Assembly (NCBI GenBank): GCA_029553285.1
Contig: JAKPCO010000073.1
Coordinates: 91,656-155,655, forward strand
DNA length: 64,000 nucleotides
Reading direction: 5' to 3'
From: Methanobacteriota archaeon
GTDB lineage: Archaea; Halobacteriota; Methanosarcinia; Methanotrichales; Methanotrichaceae
Numbering within the stretch: the stretch's first letter is position 1; each line of letters begins with the position of its first letter. Shown here piece by piece: positions 28,847-38,724 of this stretch. A model generated the notes under the pieces. It was not told the origin of the DNA. It ran no database searches and saw only the letters and a program-made list of their open reading frames with translations. A program made the position numbers and the translations under genes.

Positions 28847-29752
28847 TCAAATATCCTCCAGTCCCCTCGAGAGGCCGGCAGCCCTTGCAAGCCGCAGGGC
28901 CTCCCGGTACTCGCTCAGCGTTATGCGCCTCGAGAGCTCGCTGTGCTGATCTGCCCTGTACTCGGGCCTGTACTGGTCCATGATGTTGATGTATGTGTTC
29001 TTCGAGAGCTCTGATATGAACCTCACAACCTCCTCTGTGCCTGCCAGGTTGTTCGGGAGGACCAGATGGCGCACGAGCAGGCCTCTCACAGCGATCCCGT
29101 TCTCGACGACCAGATCCCCTACCTGCCGGTGCATCTCCCTTATCGCGGCCTTCATGACCTCCACATATCCGGGCGCATTGGAGTATCTGATTGCCATCTC
29201 GTCAGAGCCGTATTTTGCGTCAGGCATGTAGATGTCTATGATTCCATCGAGGAGGCGGAGCGTCTCCACGGAATCATACCCTCCGCTGTTGTAAACCAGC
29301 GGTATGCTCAGGCCCATCTCGCGTGCTGTGACCAGAGCCTCGAGTATCTGCGGCACCACATGCGTCGGAGTGACAAGATTGACGTTATGACAGCCTGTCA
29401 GCTGGAGATGCATCATTATGCCGGCGAGGCGTTCTGGGGTGACCTCGACCCCCATATCGAGCTGGCTTATCTCATAGTTCTGACAGAAGACGCATGCGAG
29501 GTTGCAGCCGGCGAAGAATATCGTGCCGGAGCCATGGTATCCGACGAGCGGCGGCTCCTCTCCGTAGTGTGGACCCGCGCTGCTCACCTTCGCCAGGCGA
29601 CCTGTCCTGCAGAACCCCAGCTCCCCCTCAATCCGATTCACCCCGCATCTCCTGGGGCATATCTCGCAGTGCTCGAGCCTGCGGATCGCCTCCTCCGCCC
29701 GGGACTGGAGCTCCTCTGGAGGCATGCGATTGTAGACTGCCACATGTATCAC
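28847..29752 (-). CDS. radical SAM protein, PflX family (COG1313)
   Basis: A 301-residue protein with the radical SAM cluster motif CNLACVFC at about residue 87. Upstream cysteines lie in CEICPRRCGVNR and GFCRTG, typical of PflX/AmmeMemoRadiSam-type activases. LVTPTHVVPQILEAL and YNSGGYDSVETLRLLDG follow. It resembles pyruvate formate-lyase activating enzyme, but the target is unknown. The start could be GTG 29752, GTG 29743 or ATG 29725. It is divergent from the marker 14 gene. Confidence 0.85.
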   Translation of the reverse strand: MIHVAVYNRMPPEELQSRAEEAIRRLEHCEICPRRCGVNRIEGELGFCRTGRLAKVSSAGPHYGEEPPLVGYHGSGTIFFAGCNLACVFCQNYEISQLDMGVEVTPERLAGIMMHLQLTGCHNVNLVTPTHVVPQILEALVTAREMGLSIPLVYNSGGYDSVETLRLLDGIIDIYMPDAKYGSDEMAIRYSNAPGYVEVMKAAIREMHRQVGDLVVENGIAVRGLLVRHLVLPNNLAGTEEVVRFISELSKNTYINIMDQYRPEYRADQHSELSRRITLSEYREALRLARAAGLSRGLEDI

Positions 29753-29937
29753 TTATTTCAGTGTGGGAATATTCGGCGATCAAGCTTTCGGTGCTGCTAT
29801 GATCTGATGGGCCCGATAACATTTTGTCAGCTGCAGAAGGACCGCGCTGGAGATTCATGCGCATCGCCACTTTCAGGGCCTGCTGGTGGGATGAATTCTC
29901 CAAAGGTTTTAATGTCTGTCATGTATACGCGGGGATC

Positions 29938-31452
29938 ATGAATATCTCCCGTCGTCTCTTCAAGCCAAAACCAAGGATAGCTGAAAGCCCGCCGGTGAAG
30001 CTGCTGGAGCTCAGGAGCAAGCCGTACTACCTGGTGGCATCTGTGGAGGTGGGAAATACAACGACAAAATCGATACTCACAGCCACTGATATGGACACAG
30101 GCAAGACACAGATAGTCAACAAGACCGTCCGCATGACCAGGGATGTTAGGCCGCCTAAGCCTGGCGAGGAGATATTCGGCAGGACCATATGTGGCACGCC
30201 ACTCACAAAGGAATCGATCGCCGAGCTCGTCAGGGACACCCTGCTCGAGAGCCATCAGGCAGCAGGCCTACTGATTGAAAGGGATCTGAACTTCGTGGTG
30301 AGGTCCACAGGTGTCGTCGCAGAGTTCGACTCACCTGATGAGGTTGGCATATTCATCCAGGCGCTGGCGCAGGGATGTCTCGATGCTGGCGTTCCTCCAA
30401 GACTGATGACCCCTGCGATGTCCATACACAACATCCCTGAGAGGTTCCGCAGGTACTCGCTCATAGAGAAGATAGTCTTCAACGGGCCTGTGGCATCGGT
30501 CTGGCCGCCGATGGGAGCGACTGGTGTCGAGATCGTGGCAAACGAGATGGAGGGCGAGCTCGCGACCGCCGGGATAAAGCAGGGTGCGAAGTGGACAGAT
30601 GTCGACTTCAGGAACCCCTGTCTTGCGATGGACTTCGGCACGACCCTGGATGGGAGGATAACCAGCGAGGAGATACCCTACGCCAGGACGATAGGAAACT
30701 TCTGCGGCATTGCAGGGGCCATACCTGATGCTGTGGTCAGGGGAACGGGTCTTGTCGACGCGACCACAGGCACAGCGCTCGATCTCTTTAAGGATAAGAA
30801 CTCAGGCGTGAACAAGAAGGCAAGGCTCTATGCCGAGGAGATCGATCACCACATAAAAGTGGAGCGCGTGCCTGCTGGAATGAAGCGTTACGGCTATGTC
30901 CCCCTCGATGCAGCGGCAGCGCAGAAGCTTGGAGTCGTGCTGATAGGCTGCGACTGCGGCGAGAACGGCTCGAAGCTCGATAGGCTCTCTGAGATCGGTG
31001 GAGAGATCTACAGGAGAGATGGTCTGAAGGTGCTATCTGCAACACTCGACCTGGTGAGCGCCAGGGTCGCCAGGAGGCTCGTCGAGGTTGCGATCGAGGA
31101 GGGGCTTGTCACAAAGAGGACTGCGATAGGCGTCACGGGGAGAGCCGGAATATCTGGGAACAAGCCGGAGCTCATCCTCGAGGAGATCGGCAGGCTGGGT
31201 CTGTATGATGAGCCTGAGAAGAACATCGTTTTTGTTGATGACGGGCTCGCACGCGGTGCCGCTGTCATGGCGAGATGCATGAACTCCATGGGCACACCCA
31301 AGAACCCGATGGGTGGGGTCAGGGGAGGAAGGTGCATACTCAAGGAGAGGATTGAGTATGAGAAGAGCAAGCTCCCGACGGCAGGCATACCTCAGGCCGA
31401 TAAGAGGTATGTGGTCAGCGATTATGTTGCAGAGGGTCACCTGAGAAGATGA
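29938..31452 (+). CDS. methanogenesis marker protein 14
   Basis: A 504-residue protein with an ASKHA-like phosphate loop (YYLVASVEVGNTTTKSILTA), a second glycine-rich loop (CLAMDFGTTLDGRIT) and the C-terminal IVFVDDGLARGAAVMARCMN. The family is confined to methanogens and is uncharacterised; reductive activase-type ATPases share the fold, so an activation role is plausible but inferred. The ATG at 29938 is chosen because TTTTAATG (29907-29914) predicts transcription at that codon. Its stop overlaps the next ATG (ATGA). Confidence 0.8.
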   Translation: MNISRRLFKPKPRIAESPPVKLLELRSKPYYLVASVEVGNTTTKSILTATDMDTGKTQIVNKTVRMTRDVRPPKPGEEIFGRTICGTPLTKESIAELVRDTLLESHQAAGLLIERDLNFVVRSTGVVAEFDSPDEVGIFIQALAQGCLDAGVPPRLMTPAMSIHNIPERFRRYSLIEKIVFNGPVASVWPPMGATGVEIVANEMEGELATAGIKQGAKWTDVDFRNPCLAMDFGTTLDGRITSEEIPYARTIGNFCGIAGAIPDAVVRGTGLVDATTGTALDLFKDKNSGVNKKARLYAEEIDHHIKVERVPAGMKRYGYVPLDAAAAQKLGVVLIGCDCGENGSKLDRLSEIGGEIYRRDGLKVLSATLDLVSARVARRLVEVAIEEGLVTKRTAIGVTGRAGISGNKPELILEEIGRLGLYDEPEKNIVFVDDGLARGAAVMARCMNSMGTPKNPMGGVRGGRCILKERIEYEKSKLPTAGIPQADKRYVVSDYVAEGHLRR

Positions 31453-32129
31453 GGCTCAAGCTTAGAGAGGGCTCGGAGGTACCGGTATCTGTGATCTCGA
31501 TGGATTCGCGCGAGAGGTACCTGTGGATATCCATGGAGAGGATACCGGAGGATCGGTTCCCGCCGTGCATGAGAAACATGCTCCACAGAGCATCTGAGGA
31601 GGGCAGCAACAGGGCCGGAGCTGTTCTCGCCTCATTTCTCGGCCAGGCAGGCTGGAGCGAGGGTGATGCCCTGAAGCTCTGGAAGATCTTCGCTGAGAGG
31701 ACCGGCCTGAGTGAATCTCTTTTCAGGAAGTGGTTCGCCAGGATGAACTGCCCCTCGTGCCGCACGATAAAGAGCGATGCAAGGGGATACCCGGATCTGG
31801 GGCTACAGGGATTGAGCTACTGCGAGCCCGACGAGCGATGCAGAGATATATCCTGGCCTGTCGCATACTCTCTCAACGATCCAGACTGGGGCTGGCTCAA
31901 ACCCCTGGGCAGGAAGAACAGGGTGCGCGTCTACAACTGGATCACGGCCCGCGAGGAGGAGCTGGAGGTATCGGATGATCTGAGGGGTGAGATCGAGAAG
32001 ATCCTCGCAGAGATCGGATCCGAGCAGCAGATATTCGTGACCAAGACCAGGGAGGGTGGGAGGCTCAGAATCAGGTTTCTCGTGAGGGACTCGGAGCTGA
32101 GAAAGAGCGTCCTCTCAGACCTTCTCTGA
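31449..32129 (+). CDS. PriL C-terminal-like Fe-S protein
   Basis: A 226-residue protein. Residues 35-131 resemble the Fe-S domain of the archaeal/eukaryotic primase large subunit, with cysteines at about 40 (RFPPCMRNML), 101/104 (NCPSCRTI), 125 and 131 (SYCEPDERC). The helical stretch SNRAGAVLASFLGQAGWSEG matches that domain's pattern. The primase-binding N-terminal half of PriL is absent, so this is not the replication primase subunit itself. It overlaps marker 14 by four bases, linking it to methanogen metabolism or to Fe-S sensing. The annotation is an inference from motif spacing. Confidence 0.6.
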   Translation: MRLKLREGSEVPVSVISMDSRERYLWISMERIPEDRFPPCMRNMLHRASEEGSNRAGAVLASFLGQAGWSEGDALKLWKIFAERTGLSESLFRKWFARMNCPSCRTIKSDARGYPDLGLQGLSYCEPDERCRDISWPVAYSLNDPDWGWLKPLGRKNRVRVYNWITAREEELEVSDDLRGEIEKILAEIGSEQQIFVTKTREGGRLRIRFLVRDSELRKSVLSDLL

Positions 32130-32224
32130 AGACGATTCCCTGAAAAGGTTTATCTTCTAGGAGCGCTTTTGCCAACCACGCCTGGGATGTGACCTGCAGG
32201 TTGAACCAGGCTGAGGTGAACGGA

Positions 32225-32812
32225 TTGAGGTCTTTCTACGGATACATAAAAGATGCCTGGAACTCTCCCGCGAAGAGCTATGTTGGAAGGCTCAGAGCGC
32301 AGAGGATGATAGCCTGGCGGCGTGAGATGAGCGTTCAGAGGATCGAGCGGCCGACGAGGCTCGACAGGGCCAGGGCGCTTGGATACAAGGCGAAGCAAGG
32401 CATAGTGCTGGCCAGGGTGAGGGTGAGAAGAGGCGCCCTCCGGAAGTCCAGGTACGTCAGGAACAGAAGGACGAAGCACATGGCCATGCACAGGCAGAAC
32501 CCGGGAAAGAGCCTCCAGCGGATCGCGGAGGAGAGGGCATCCAGGCGCTTCAGAAACATGGAGGTCCTTAACTCGTACTGGGTTGGGCAGGACGGCAGAC
32601 ACAAGTGGTTTGAGGTGATACTTGTAGACCCGAACCACCCGGCAATTAAGAGCGACAGAGATCTCAGCTGGATCTGCGGCGGCTCTCACAGAGGCAGGGC
32701 CGAGAGGGGCAAGACCAGCGCAGGCAAGAAGGGACGCGGTCTCCGCAGGAAGGGCTTCGGGACAGAGAAGACCCGCCCCAGCATAAGGGCTCATGACGGT
32801 AGGGGCAAGTGA
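32225..32812 (+). CDS. rpl15e: 50S ribosomal protein L15e
   Basis: A 195-residue basic ribosomal protein with [55 protein letters not shown] and a glycine/arginine-rich C-terminus. The TTG at 32225 is preferred: GAGGTGAAC sits just upstream and the resulting length is normal, whereas the GTG at 32189 would add 12 unrelated residues. A TATA-like GGTTTATCTT lies near 32148-32157. First gene of the exosome/RNase P/proteasome superoperon. Confidence 0.95.
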   Translation: MRSFYGYIKDAWNSPAKSYVGRLRAQRMIAWRREMSVQRIERPTRLDRARALGYKAKQGIVLARVRVRRGALRKSRYVRNRRTKHMAMHRQNPGKSLQRIAEERASRRFRNMEVLNSYWVGQDGRHKWFEVILVDPNHPAIKSDRDLSWICGGSHRGRAERGKTSAGKKGRGLRRKGFGTEKTRPSIRAHDGRGK

Positions 32813-33225
32813 TCCACAGAGTTCACTTCAGAGCGTTCGTGTCGGTAACCGAGGATGAGGAGAGGGTCAGGAGAGCCCTCTCGATCTTCGTCCCCCTCGA
32901 TCACATCAGGTCAACCAGGGCCAGTGGTTACTACGGGAACCCGATAACCATTCTGGAGGCAGAGCTGCGTAGGAAGGAGGGGCTGGAGTTCATTCACATG
33001 CTCAGAGAGCAGCTCTCCGCCGGTGAGCTCTCCCGGCTGCGCAGGGAGATCCCTGAGAGAGTTGATGAAGACTGCAAGCTGCATCTCCGTCTGGATAAGC
33101 AGGCCGCGTACAGGGGGATGGTCAGGCTCTCTGAGGCCGGGGACGCGATAGATGTGTCGGTGCATGTTGCAACATATCCCTCCAGGTATGAGGAGGCTGT
33201 GAGGCTGCTCAGGGAGATCATTTAA
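32809..33225 (+). CDS. RNA-binding protein, predicted exosome-associated (COG1325)
   Basis: A 138-residue protein from a GTG overlapping the L15e stop. It has an N-terminal [20 protein letters not shown] and a core with [22 protein letters not shown]1325 is known as a predicted RNA-binding or exosome-linked family encoded next to RNase P protein genes in many archaea, as here. No catalytic motif is expected. Confidence 0.82.
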   Translation: MIHRVHFRAFVSVTEDEERVRRALSIFVPLDHIRSTRASGYYGNPITILEAELRRKEGLEFIHMLREQLSAGELSRLRREIPERVDEDCKLHLRLDKQAAYRGMVRLSEAGDAIDVSVHVATYPSRYEEAVRLLREII

Positions 33226-33236
33226 GGGGAGCCTCC

Positions 33237-33938
33237 ATGTACTATGAGCCAAGGGTTCATGTGATGCCCCAGGGTTCATCATCTCCCAGCAGGATGGCAA
33301 TTGTTGCCCGGAGGTTGGGGTTCAGTGGCATAATCGTGATGGGCATCAACGGATCCGGAGACCTCCAGGGGCTGGATGCTGCATACAGGATAGGCGGCAT
33401 AAGCGTAGCCAGAGGGGTCGAGGTCGCATCAAAGGATCCGAGGAGCCTGAAGGGGAGGATCTCCTCTCTGAGGGATCGCTATCCGTTTCTCGCAGTTCAT
33501 GCGACCAGCGAGCCCGTGCTTCGAGAGGCCCTTGACGATCCCAGGGTGGATCTGGTTTTGAATGCCGGATTCAGGCTGACAGTCCCAGAGGCCAGATCTG
33601 CCAGGAGGAATCAGGTGGCTCTCGCCATCGATCTCCAGCCGATGATCCGGCTCAGGGGGGTATCTAGGTCGAGATGGCTGGATCTGCAGAGATATAACGT
33701 GCGGGTTGCGAGGAAGTTTGGGATTCCGCTTATGATAACAGCGAGCCCGAGATCGCATCTGGATCTGAGAGCGCCGAGGGATATGATAGCAATGGCTCAT
33801 ATACTTGGGATCAGCAGGGAGGAGGCTCTCGATGCACTCCGGCTGCCCGGCAGGATCCTTGAGATGAACCAGCGGAGGTGGGCATCTCCCGGTGTGGAGG
33901 TACTTGAGACAGGCCAAAATGAAGAGCGTGGGATCTGA
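33237..33938 (+). CDS. rnp3: ribonuclease P protein component 3 (Rpp30)
   Basis: A 233-residue TIM-barrel-like protein that supports the RNase P RNA in 5' maturation of tRNA. Recognisable segments are RMAIVARRLGFSGIIVMG, GVEVASKDPRSLKGRI, HATSEPVLREALDDPRVDLV and TASPRSHLDLRAPRDMIAMA. It begins 11 bases after the COG1325 gene and abuts rnp2. Confidence 0.92.
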   Translation: MYYEPRVHVMPQGSSSPSRMAIVARRLGFSGIIVMGINGSGDLQGLDAAYRIGGISVARGVEVASKDPRSLKGRISSLRDRYPFLAVHATSEPVLREALDDPRVDLVLNAGFRLTVPEARSARRNQVALAIDLQPMIRLRGVSRSRWLDLQRYNVRVARKFGIPLMITASPRSHLDLRAPRDMIAMAHILGISREEALDALRLPGRILEMNQRRWASPGVEVLETGQNEERGI

Positions 33939-34463
33939 TTGAGAAGCAGACTGCCGGTGATGAGGGACAGGCGGCGCTATATGGTCTTCGAGCTTGAGTC
34001 GGAGGGGCATCTCGATGCGAGGGACATCTCGATCGAGATTCAGTCCTCCTACCTGAGCCTCTTCGGAGATTCAGGAGGTGCCAGCCCCAGGCTAATATCT
34101 TTCGATGGGCGCTTTGGCATAGTGAGGTGCAGAAATGGATATGTGGAGGAGCTGAGAGCATCTCTCGCAAGCATTCATACAATTGCAGGATTCCGGGCTG
34201 CGATATGGGTCCGTGGCGTCTCCGGGACGATCAAAACCGCCACAGAAAAGTATATACCGCAATCTAGCATAAAACCGGAGGAGCATCGGAGAAGAGTAGA
34301 CCTAAAGGGAATTTCTGGAGTGATTGTGAGCACCCGCGGTCATGAGATCGATGTATCTCCAGATGACCATATAGAGGGGCTGGATACCAGATATCTGGGT
34401 CTTACATATTTTGACTTGGAAGGAGGATGTGATTATGCAGATGGCACCTCAGATGGGGTATGA
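33939..34463 (+). CDS. rnp2: ribonuclease P protein component 2 (Pop5/Rpp14)
   Basis: Starts at TTG directly after the rnp3 stop. Residues 1-115 match Pop5: [39 protein letters not shown] and [20 protein letters not shown]. At 174 residues it is about 50 longer than usual. The extra C-terminal tail (from [12 protein letters not shown]) runs 29 bases into psmA and contains its ribosome-binding site. Either the tail is a real extension or the gene has lost its original stop. Confidence 0.87.
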   Translation: MRSRLPVMRDRRRYMVFELESEGHLDARDISIEIQSSYLSLFGDSGGASPRLISFDGRFGIVRCRNGYVEELRASLASIHTIAGFRAAIWVRGVSGTIKTATEKYIPQSSIKPEEHRRRVDLKGISGVIVSTRGHEIDVSPDDHIEGLDTRYLGLTYFDLEGGCDYADGTSDGV

Positions 34464-35175
34464 CCGGGCGATCACAGTGTTCAGCCCGGACGGCCGGCTC
34501 TTTCAGGTTGAGTACGCGAGAGAGGCGGTCAGGCGAGGCACGACTGCAGTGGGCATAAAGGCCACGGATGGGGTCGCGGTTCTTGTTGATAAGAGAATAA
34601 CGAGCAGGCTCATGGAGCCGGAGTCGATAGAGAAGATATTCCAGATAGACACTCACATAGGTGCTGCAACATCCGGGCTTGTTGCGGATGCAAGGATATT
34701 GGTTGACAGGGCAAGAGTCGAGTGCCAGATAAACAGACTGATCTACGATGAGAGGATCGGCGTAGAGGCACTCTCGAAGAAGATATGTGATTTCAAGCAG
34801 ACCTACACCCAGTACGGCGGTGTCAGGCCGTTCGGGACAGCCCTCCTCATAATAGGGGCTGAGGATAACAGGGTGAGGCTCTTCGAGACGGATCCCAGCG
34901 GGGCGCTCCTCGAGTACAAGGCAACAGGGATAGGGGCTGGCAGAGCAGCTGTCATGGAGGTCTTCGAGGCGAAGTACCGTGAGGATATGAACATGAAGGA
35001 GGCCATACTCCTCGGGCTTGAGGCCCTCTACAGGGCATCAGAGGGGAAGCTCGATGCCTCGACGACCGAGATAGGGGTTATAATGCTGGATGACAAGAAG
35101 TTCCGCAAGCTTGAGGAGTCTGAGGTCGCTGAGTACATTGAGATGCTGAAATCACAGCTCGGAGGAGAGGCCTAG
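34435..35175 (+). CDS. psmA: proteasome alpha subunit
   Basis: Outer-ring subunit of the 20S proteasome, 246 residues. [20 protein letters not shown] and [13 protein letters not shown] are the alpha-type N-terminal gate sequences, followed by [14 protein letters not shown] and [17 protein letters not shown]. The ATG at 34435 is chosen because GGAGG lies nine bases upstream; an upstream TTG at 34411 would add eight residues. It sits in the conserved archaeal superoperon between RNase P and SBDS genes. Confidence 0.96.
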   Translation: MQMAPQMGYDRAITVFSPDGRLFQVEYAREAVRRGTTAVGIKATDGVAVLVDKRITSRLMEPESIEKIFQIDTHIGAATSGLVADARILVDRARVECQINRLIYDERIGVEALSKKICDFKQTYTQYGGVRPFGTALLIIGAEDNRVRLFETDPSGALLEYKATGIGAGRAAVMEVFEAKYREDMNMKEAILLGLEALYRASEGKLDASTTEIGVIMLDDKKFRKLEESEVAEYIEMLKSQLGGEA

Positions 35176-35176
35176 G

Positions 35177-35875
35177 ATGGTAAAGCTCGATGAGGCTGTT
35201 CCCGCGAGGCTGAAGAGCCACGGCGCGGTCTTCGAGGTTCTTGTGGATCCCGATGGAGCCCTTGCGATGCGCCGCGGGGAGGATGTCAGAATAGAGGACA
35301 TACTCGCGGTCGAGGATGTCTTCGAGAACGCGAGCAGGGGGGATAGAAGCGCTGAGGAGGACCTCCTCAAGGCGTTCGGCACAACAGATCCTCTCGCAAT
35401 AGCGGAGATCATCATAAAGAAGGGCGAGATCAGCCTCACGGCAGAGCAGCGCCGGAGGGTCATAGAGTCCAAGAAACGGCAGGTAATCGAGCTGATCGCG
35501 AGGAATGCGATAAACCCGCAGACCAGGACACCACATCCTCCATCGAGGATCGAGCAGGCGATGGCGGAGGCAAAGGTTCACATAGATCCGACAAAATCTC
35601 TGGAGGAGCTTGTCGCAATAACGATGAAGGCCATACGCCCCATAATCCCCATAAGGTTCGAGGAGGTTGAGGTCGCTGTGAAGGTTCCTGCGAGCTACGC
35701 CGCAAAGTCGTACGGCGAGATATCAACCTTCGGCAAGCTCGTGAGGGAGGCATGGCAGAACGACGGCTCCTGGATCGGGGTTGTCAGGATTCCTGCAGGG
35801 ATGCAGACGGAGTTCTACTCTCTTGTGAACAGGCTCACAAAGGGTGACGCGGAGACCAAGCTGCTGAAGCACTGA
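35177..35875 (+). CDS. ribosome maturation protein SBDS homologue
   Basis: A 232-residue three-domain protein needed for late 60S/50S maturation in its eukaryotic counterpart. Signatures are KSHGAVFEVLVDPDGALAMR, IIIKKGEISLTAEQRRR, RNAINPQTRTPHPPSRIEQA and the C-terminal GSWIGVVRIPAGMQTEFYS. It begins one base after psmA and precedes the exosome genes, the standard archaeal arrangement. Confidence 0.95.
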   Translation: MVKLDEAVPARLKSHGAVFEVLVDPDGALAMRRGEDVRIEDILAVEDVFENASRGDRSAEEDLLKAFGTTDPLAIAEIIIKKGEISLTAEQRRRVIESKKRQVIELIARNAINPQTRTPHPPSRIEQAMAEAKVHIDPTKSLEELVAITMKAIRPIIPIRFEEVEVAVKVPASYAAKSYGEISTFGKLVREAWQNDGSWIGVVRIPAGMQTEFYSLVNRLTKGDAETKLLKH

Positions 35876-35885
35876 GGATCTTGTG

Positions 35886-36551
35886 ATGGACCGCAAAATC
35901 GTGATACCCGGGGATCTGCTCTCTGAGGACACAAGGAGAGCGGGTGAAGGCACATACGTGAGGAACGGCAAGGTGTACTCTCTTCTCTACGGGATTGCCA
36001 GCTTTAGAGATAAGATAAGCGTGATCCCCCTTGCAGGCAAGTACATCCCTGCGATCGGGGATAACGTGATCGGAGTCGTCAAGGACATAACATTCTCGAA
36101 CTGGATTCTGGATATCAACTCGCCCTACGATGGGCTCCTTCACATCTCCGAGTTTCCAAAGAAGATCGATGTCGAGGATATGTCAAAGTATCTTCGCATA
36201 GGCAGCTCGGTCATGGCCAGGGTGAAGGATGTCGATCCCGCGATGAAGGTGGAGCTGACCCTGAACGACAGAAGGCTTGGCGTCATCAAGACCGGGAGGG
36301 TAGTGGAGATAAGCCACACCAGGGTCCCGAGGCTCATAGGAAAGGGCGGTTCGATGATAAGCATGCTCAAGAAGGAGCTGAACTGCAACATATTCGTCGG
36401 GCAGAACGGCAGGATATGGGTCAGCGGGAACGAGGAGGATATGGACCTGGCCTTGAAGACAATACTCCTGATCGAGAGGGAGGCCCACACGAACGGCCTC
36501 ACAGACAGGATTGTTGAGTACATAAAGGATGCGAGAAGGGCCAGAGGATGA
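35886..36551 (+). CDS. rrp4: exosome complex RNA-binding subunit Rrp4
   Basis: Cap subunit of the archaeal exosome, 221 residues: an N-terminal domain ([19 protein letters not shown]), an S1 domain around [20 protein letters not shown] and a KH domain with [18 protein letters not shown]. It guides RNA into the Rrp41/42 ring. The ATG at 35886 is one codon after a GTG, with GAGGATC upstream. Confidence 0.94.
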   Translation: MDRKIVIPGDLLSEDTRRAGEGTYVRNGKVYSLLYGIASFRDKISVIPLAGKYIPAIGDNVIGVVKDITFSNWILDINSPYDGLLHISEFPKKIDVEDMSKYLRIGSSVMARVKDVDPAMKVELTLNDRRLGVIKTGRVVEISHTRVPRLIGKGGSMISMLKKELNCNIFVGQNGRIWVSGNEEDMDLALKTILLIEREAHTNGLTDRIVEYIKDARRARG

Positions 36552-36555
36552 TTAT

Positions 36556-37293
36556 ATGGATGAGAGGGTATTCATAAAGGATGGAATTCGTCTTGACGGC
36601 AGACGCTTCGATGAGCTCCGGCCCATAAAGATGGAGGTTGGCGTGCTCAAAAGAGCCGATGGCTCCTGCTACATGGAGATGGGTGATAACAAGGTCATAG
36701 CTGCTGTGTACGGACCGCGGGAGGTCCATCCCAGACATCTCCAGGAGGTCAACAGGGCCATAATAAGGTACAGGTACAACATGGCCTCCTTCTCAGTGGA
36801 GGAGCGGAGGAGGCCCGGACCAGACAGAAGAAGCTACGAGCTCTCGAAGGTCAGCCGTGAGGCCCTGGAGCCTGTGATACTGACATCATACTTTCCGAAG
36901 TCTGTTATAGACATATTCGTGGAGGTGCTTCAGGCGGATGCCGGAACCAGGACGGCAGGGATAAATGCCGCATCCGTCGCGCTGGCAGACGCTGGAATTC
37001 CGATGAGGAGCCTCGTATCGTCATGCGCAGCCGGAAAGGTTGATGGCCAGATAGTCCTGGATCCCATGAAGGACGAGGACAACTTCGGCCAGGCGGACAT
37101 GCCAATCGCAATAACGCCCACGGGCGAGATCACGCTCCTTCAGATGGACGGGATGATGACCAGGGATGAGTTCCGCCAGGCGATAGAGCTCGCTAAGAAG
37201 GGGTGCCAGGAGATCTACAGGATCCAGAGAAAGGTGCTCATAGACAGATACAGCCAGTTCGAGGACCTTCAGGATGAGGGGAGCAGAAGATGA
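36556..37293 (+). CDS. rrp41: exosome complex exonuclease Rrp41
   Basis: Catalytic RNase PH-like subunit of the exosome, 245 residues. Motifs are [32 protein letters not shown], the phosphate/active-site region [17 protein letters not shown] and [20 protein letters not shown]. The ATG at 36556 has AGAGGATGA upstream and begins at the family's usual position. It overlaps rrp42 by four bases. Confidence 0.95.
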   Translation: MDERVFIKDGIRLDGRRFDELRPIKMEVGVLKRADGSCYMEMGDNKVIAAVYGPREVHPRHLQEVNRAIIRYRYNMASFSVEERRRPGPDRRSYELSKVSREALEPVILTSYFPKSVIDIFVEVLQADAGTRTAGINAASVALADAGIPMRSLVSSCAAGKVDGQIVLDPMKDEDNFGQADMPIAITPTGEITLLQMDGMMTRDEFRQAIELAKKGCQEIYRIQRKVLIDRYSQFEDLQDEGSRR

Positions 37294-38063
37294 GCAGCGT
37301 GATATCTGAGATAAGAAAGGACTATCTGTACAACCTGCTGCTGCGCGGCGAGCGTGCGGATGGAAGATCCTTCACCCAATACAGGCCGATAGAGATCGAG
37401 AGGAACATAATAAAAAAAGCTGAAGGCAGCGCTCTTGTCAGGCTCGGAAAAACCCAGGTCATGGTCGGTATCAAGATACAGCCGGGCGAGCCGTTCCCGG
37501 ACGCTCCGAACCGCGGTGTGATAGTGACGAACGCCGAGCTTGTCCCGCTGGCGTCTCCGATATTCGAGCCGGGTCCGCCGAACGAGTACGGAATAGAGCT
37601 CGCGCGGGTCGTCGACAGGGGAGTCCGCGAGTCGGGCGCTGTGGACCTGGACGCGCTCTGCATCGTTCCTGGGGAGAAGGTCTGGGTGATATTCATAGAC
37701 ATACACATACTGGACGACTGCGGAAACATCATGGACGCATCCAGCCTTGGCGCCATCGCAGCTCTTCTCGGATCCACAGTGCCGGCTAGCCGGTTCGGTC
37801 TGGGCGACGACTTCCAGCTTCCTGTCAGGGACATACCCATTGCAACGACAGCCGTCGAATTCGGGGATGTCGTGCTCTTCGATCCGGACATAGACGAGGA
37901 GGCCATAGCCGATGCCAAGCTCACCGTGATAACAAAGGCAGACGGCACGATATGTGGAATGCAGAAGAGCGGTCCTGGGATGCTCTCAGAGGAGCAGGTG
38001 TACCGCATTGTTGATATAGCATGTGAGAATGCTAAGGAGATCCGAGAGAAGTTTCTGGAATGA
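37290..38063 (+). CDS. rrp42: exosome complex subunit Rrp42
   Basis: Non-catalytic RNase PH-like partner of Rrp41, 257 residues, with [60 protein letters not shown] and [20 protein letters not shown]. The two proteins alternate in the hexameric ring. The start overlaps the rrp41 stop (ATGA) and the stop is six bases from the L37Ae ATG. Confidence 0.95.
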   Translation: MSSVISEIRKDYLYNLLLRGERADGRSFTQYRPIEIERNIIKKAEGSALVRLGKTQVMVGIKIQPGEPFPDAPNRGVIVTNAELVPLASPIFEPGPPNEYGIELARVVDRGVRESGAVDLDALCIVPGEKVWVIFIDIHILDDCGNIMDASSLGAIAALLGSTVPASRFGLGDDFQLPVRDIPIATTAVEFGDVVLFDPDIDEEAIADAKLTVITKADGTICGMQKSGPGMLSEEQVYRIVDIACENAKEIREKFLE

Positions 38064-38069
38064 TGCATT

Positions 38070-38354
38070 ATGGTCAAGCAGTTCAAGAAGGGAAGGAAGA
38101 CCAGGTCCGCGGCCAGGTTCGGGCCGAGGTATGGAAGGAAGGTCAGAAAGCTCGTAGCCGATATCGAGGAGAAGAGCAGGGCCAGGTATGACTGCCCGAG
38201 GTGCAACAGGACCAGGGTCAGGAGGATCGGCACCGCGATATGGCAGTGCTCCAAGTGCGGCTATGAGTTTGCAGGCGGTGCGTACCTTCCAGCGACATCA
38301 GCTGGGAGATCTGTTGTTAGATCCATGATCAAGAGGTCGATGGAGACGGAGTAG
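38070..38354 (+). CDS. rpl37ae: 50S ribosomal protein L37Ae
   Basis: A 94-residue protein with a zinc ribbon ([31 protein letters not shown]) formed by two CxxC pairs, and a basic N-terminus ([20 protein letters not shown]). It is in the expected position after rrp42. The stop TAG is immediately followed by the rpoP ATG. Confidence 0.95.
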   Translation: MVKQFKKGRKTRSAARFGPRYGRKVRKLVADIEEKSRARYDCPRCNRTRVRRIGTAIWQCSKCGYEFAGGAYLPATSAGRSVVRSMIKRSMETE

Positions 38355-38492
38355 ATGGCCTACAAGTGTGCCAGGTGCAAGAGGACTGTGGAAGTTGATT
38401 ATGAATATGCAGGCGTGAGATGCCCCTACTGCGGCCACAGAATACTTATGAAGGAACGGCCCACCACCGTAAAACGAATGAAGGCGATCTGA
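38355..38492 (+). CDS. rpoP: RNA polymerase subunit P
   Basis: A 45-residue zinc-ribbon subunit (Rpb12 homologue) with cysteines at 5, 8, 23 and 26 ([20 protein letters not shown] then [18 protein letters not shown]). It directly abuts the L37Ae gene and precedes the Pcc1 gene by four bases. The length and the TTVKRMKAI tail are typical for archaea. Confidence 0.95.
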   Translation: MAYKCARCKRTVEVDYEYAGVRCPYCGHRILMKERPTTVKRMKAI

Positions 38493-38496
38493 TGGT

Positions 38497-38724
38497 ATGA
38501 GGGGCCGTGCAGAGATAGTCTTTGAGCTCCCGGATTCAGAGCTGGTATTCCGCGCACTGGAGCCGGAGCTTGATGACGAGCTCCATCGTGGTAAGGTGGC
38601 GATCAGCGTCACGGATAATGGAATGGTGCTGATTGTCGAGGGCGATGATGTGGTCTCCCTTAGAGCGGCCCTGAACACCTGGCTGCGGCTGGTCAGGATA
38701 TGTGTGGAGATGGTTGAGATATGA
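38497..38724 (+). CDS. KEOPS complex subunit Pcc1
   Basis: A 75-residue dimeric subunit of the KEOPS/EKC complex that makes threonylcarbamoyl-adenosine on tRNA. The family pattern is seen in RAEIVFELPDSELVFRALEP, DNGMVLIVEGDDVVSLRAAL and NTWLRLVRICVEMVEI. It overlaps pfdB by four bases (ATGA). Confidence 0.9.
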   Translation: MRGRAEIVFELPDSELVFRALEPELDDELHRGKVAISVTDNGMVLIVEGDDVVSLRAALNTWLRLVRICVEMVEI

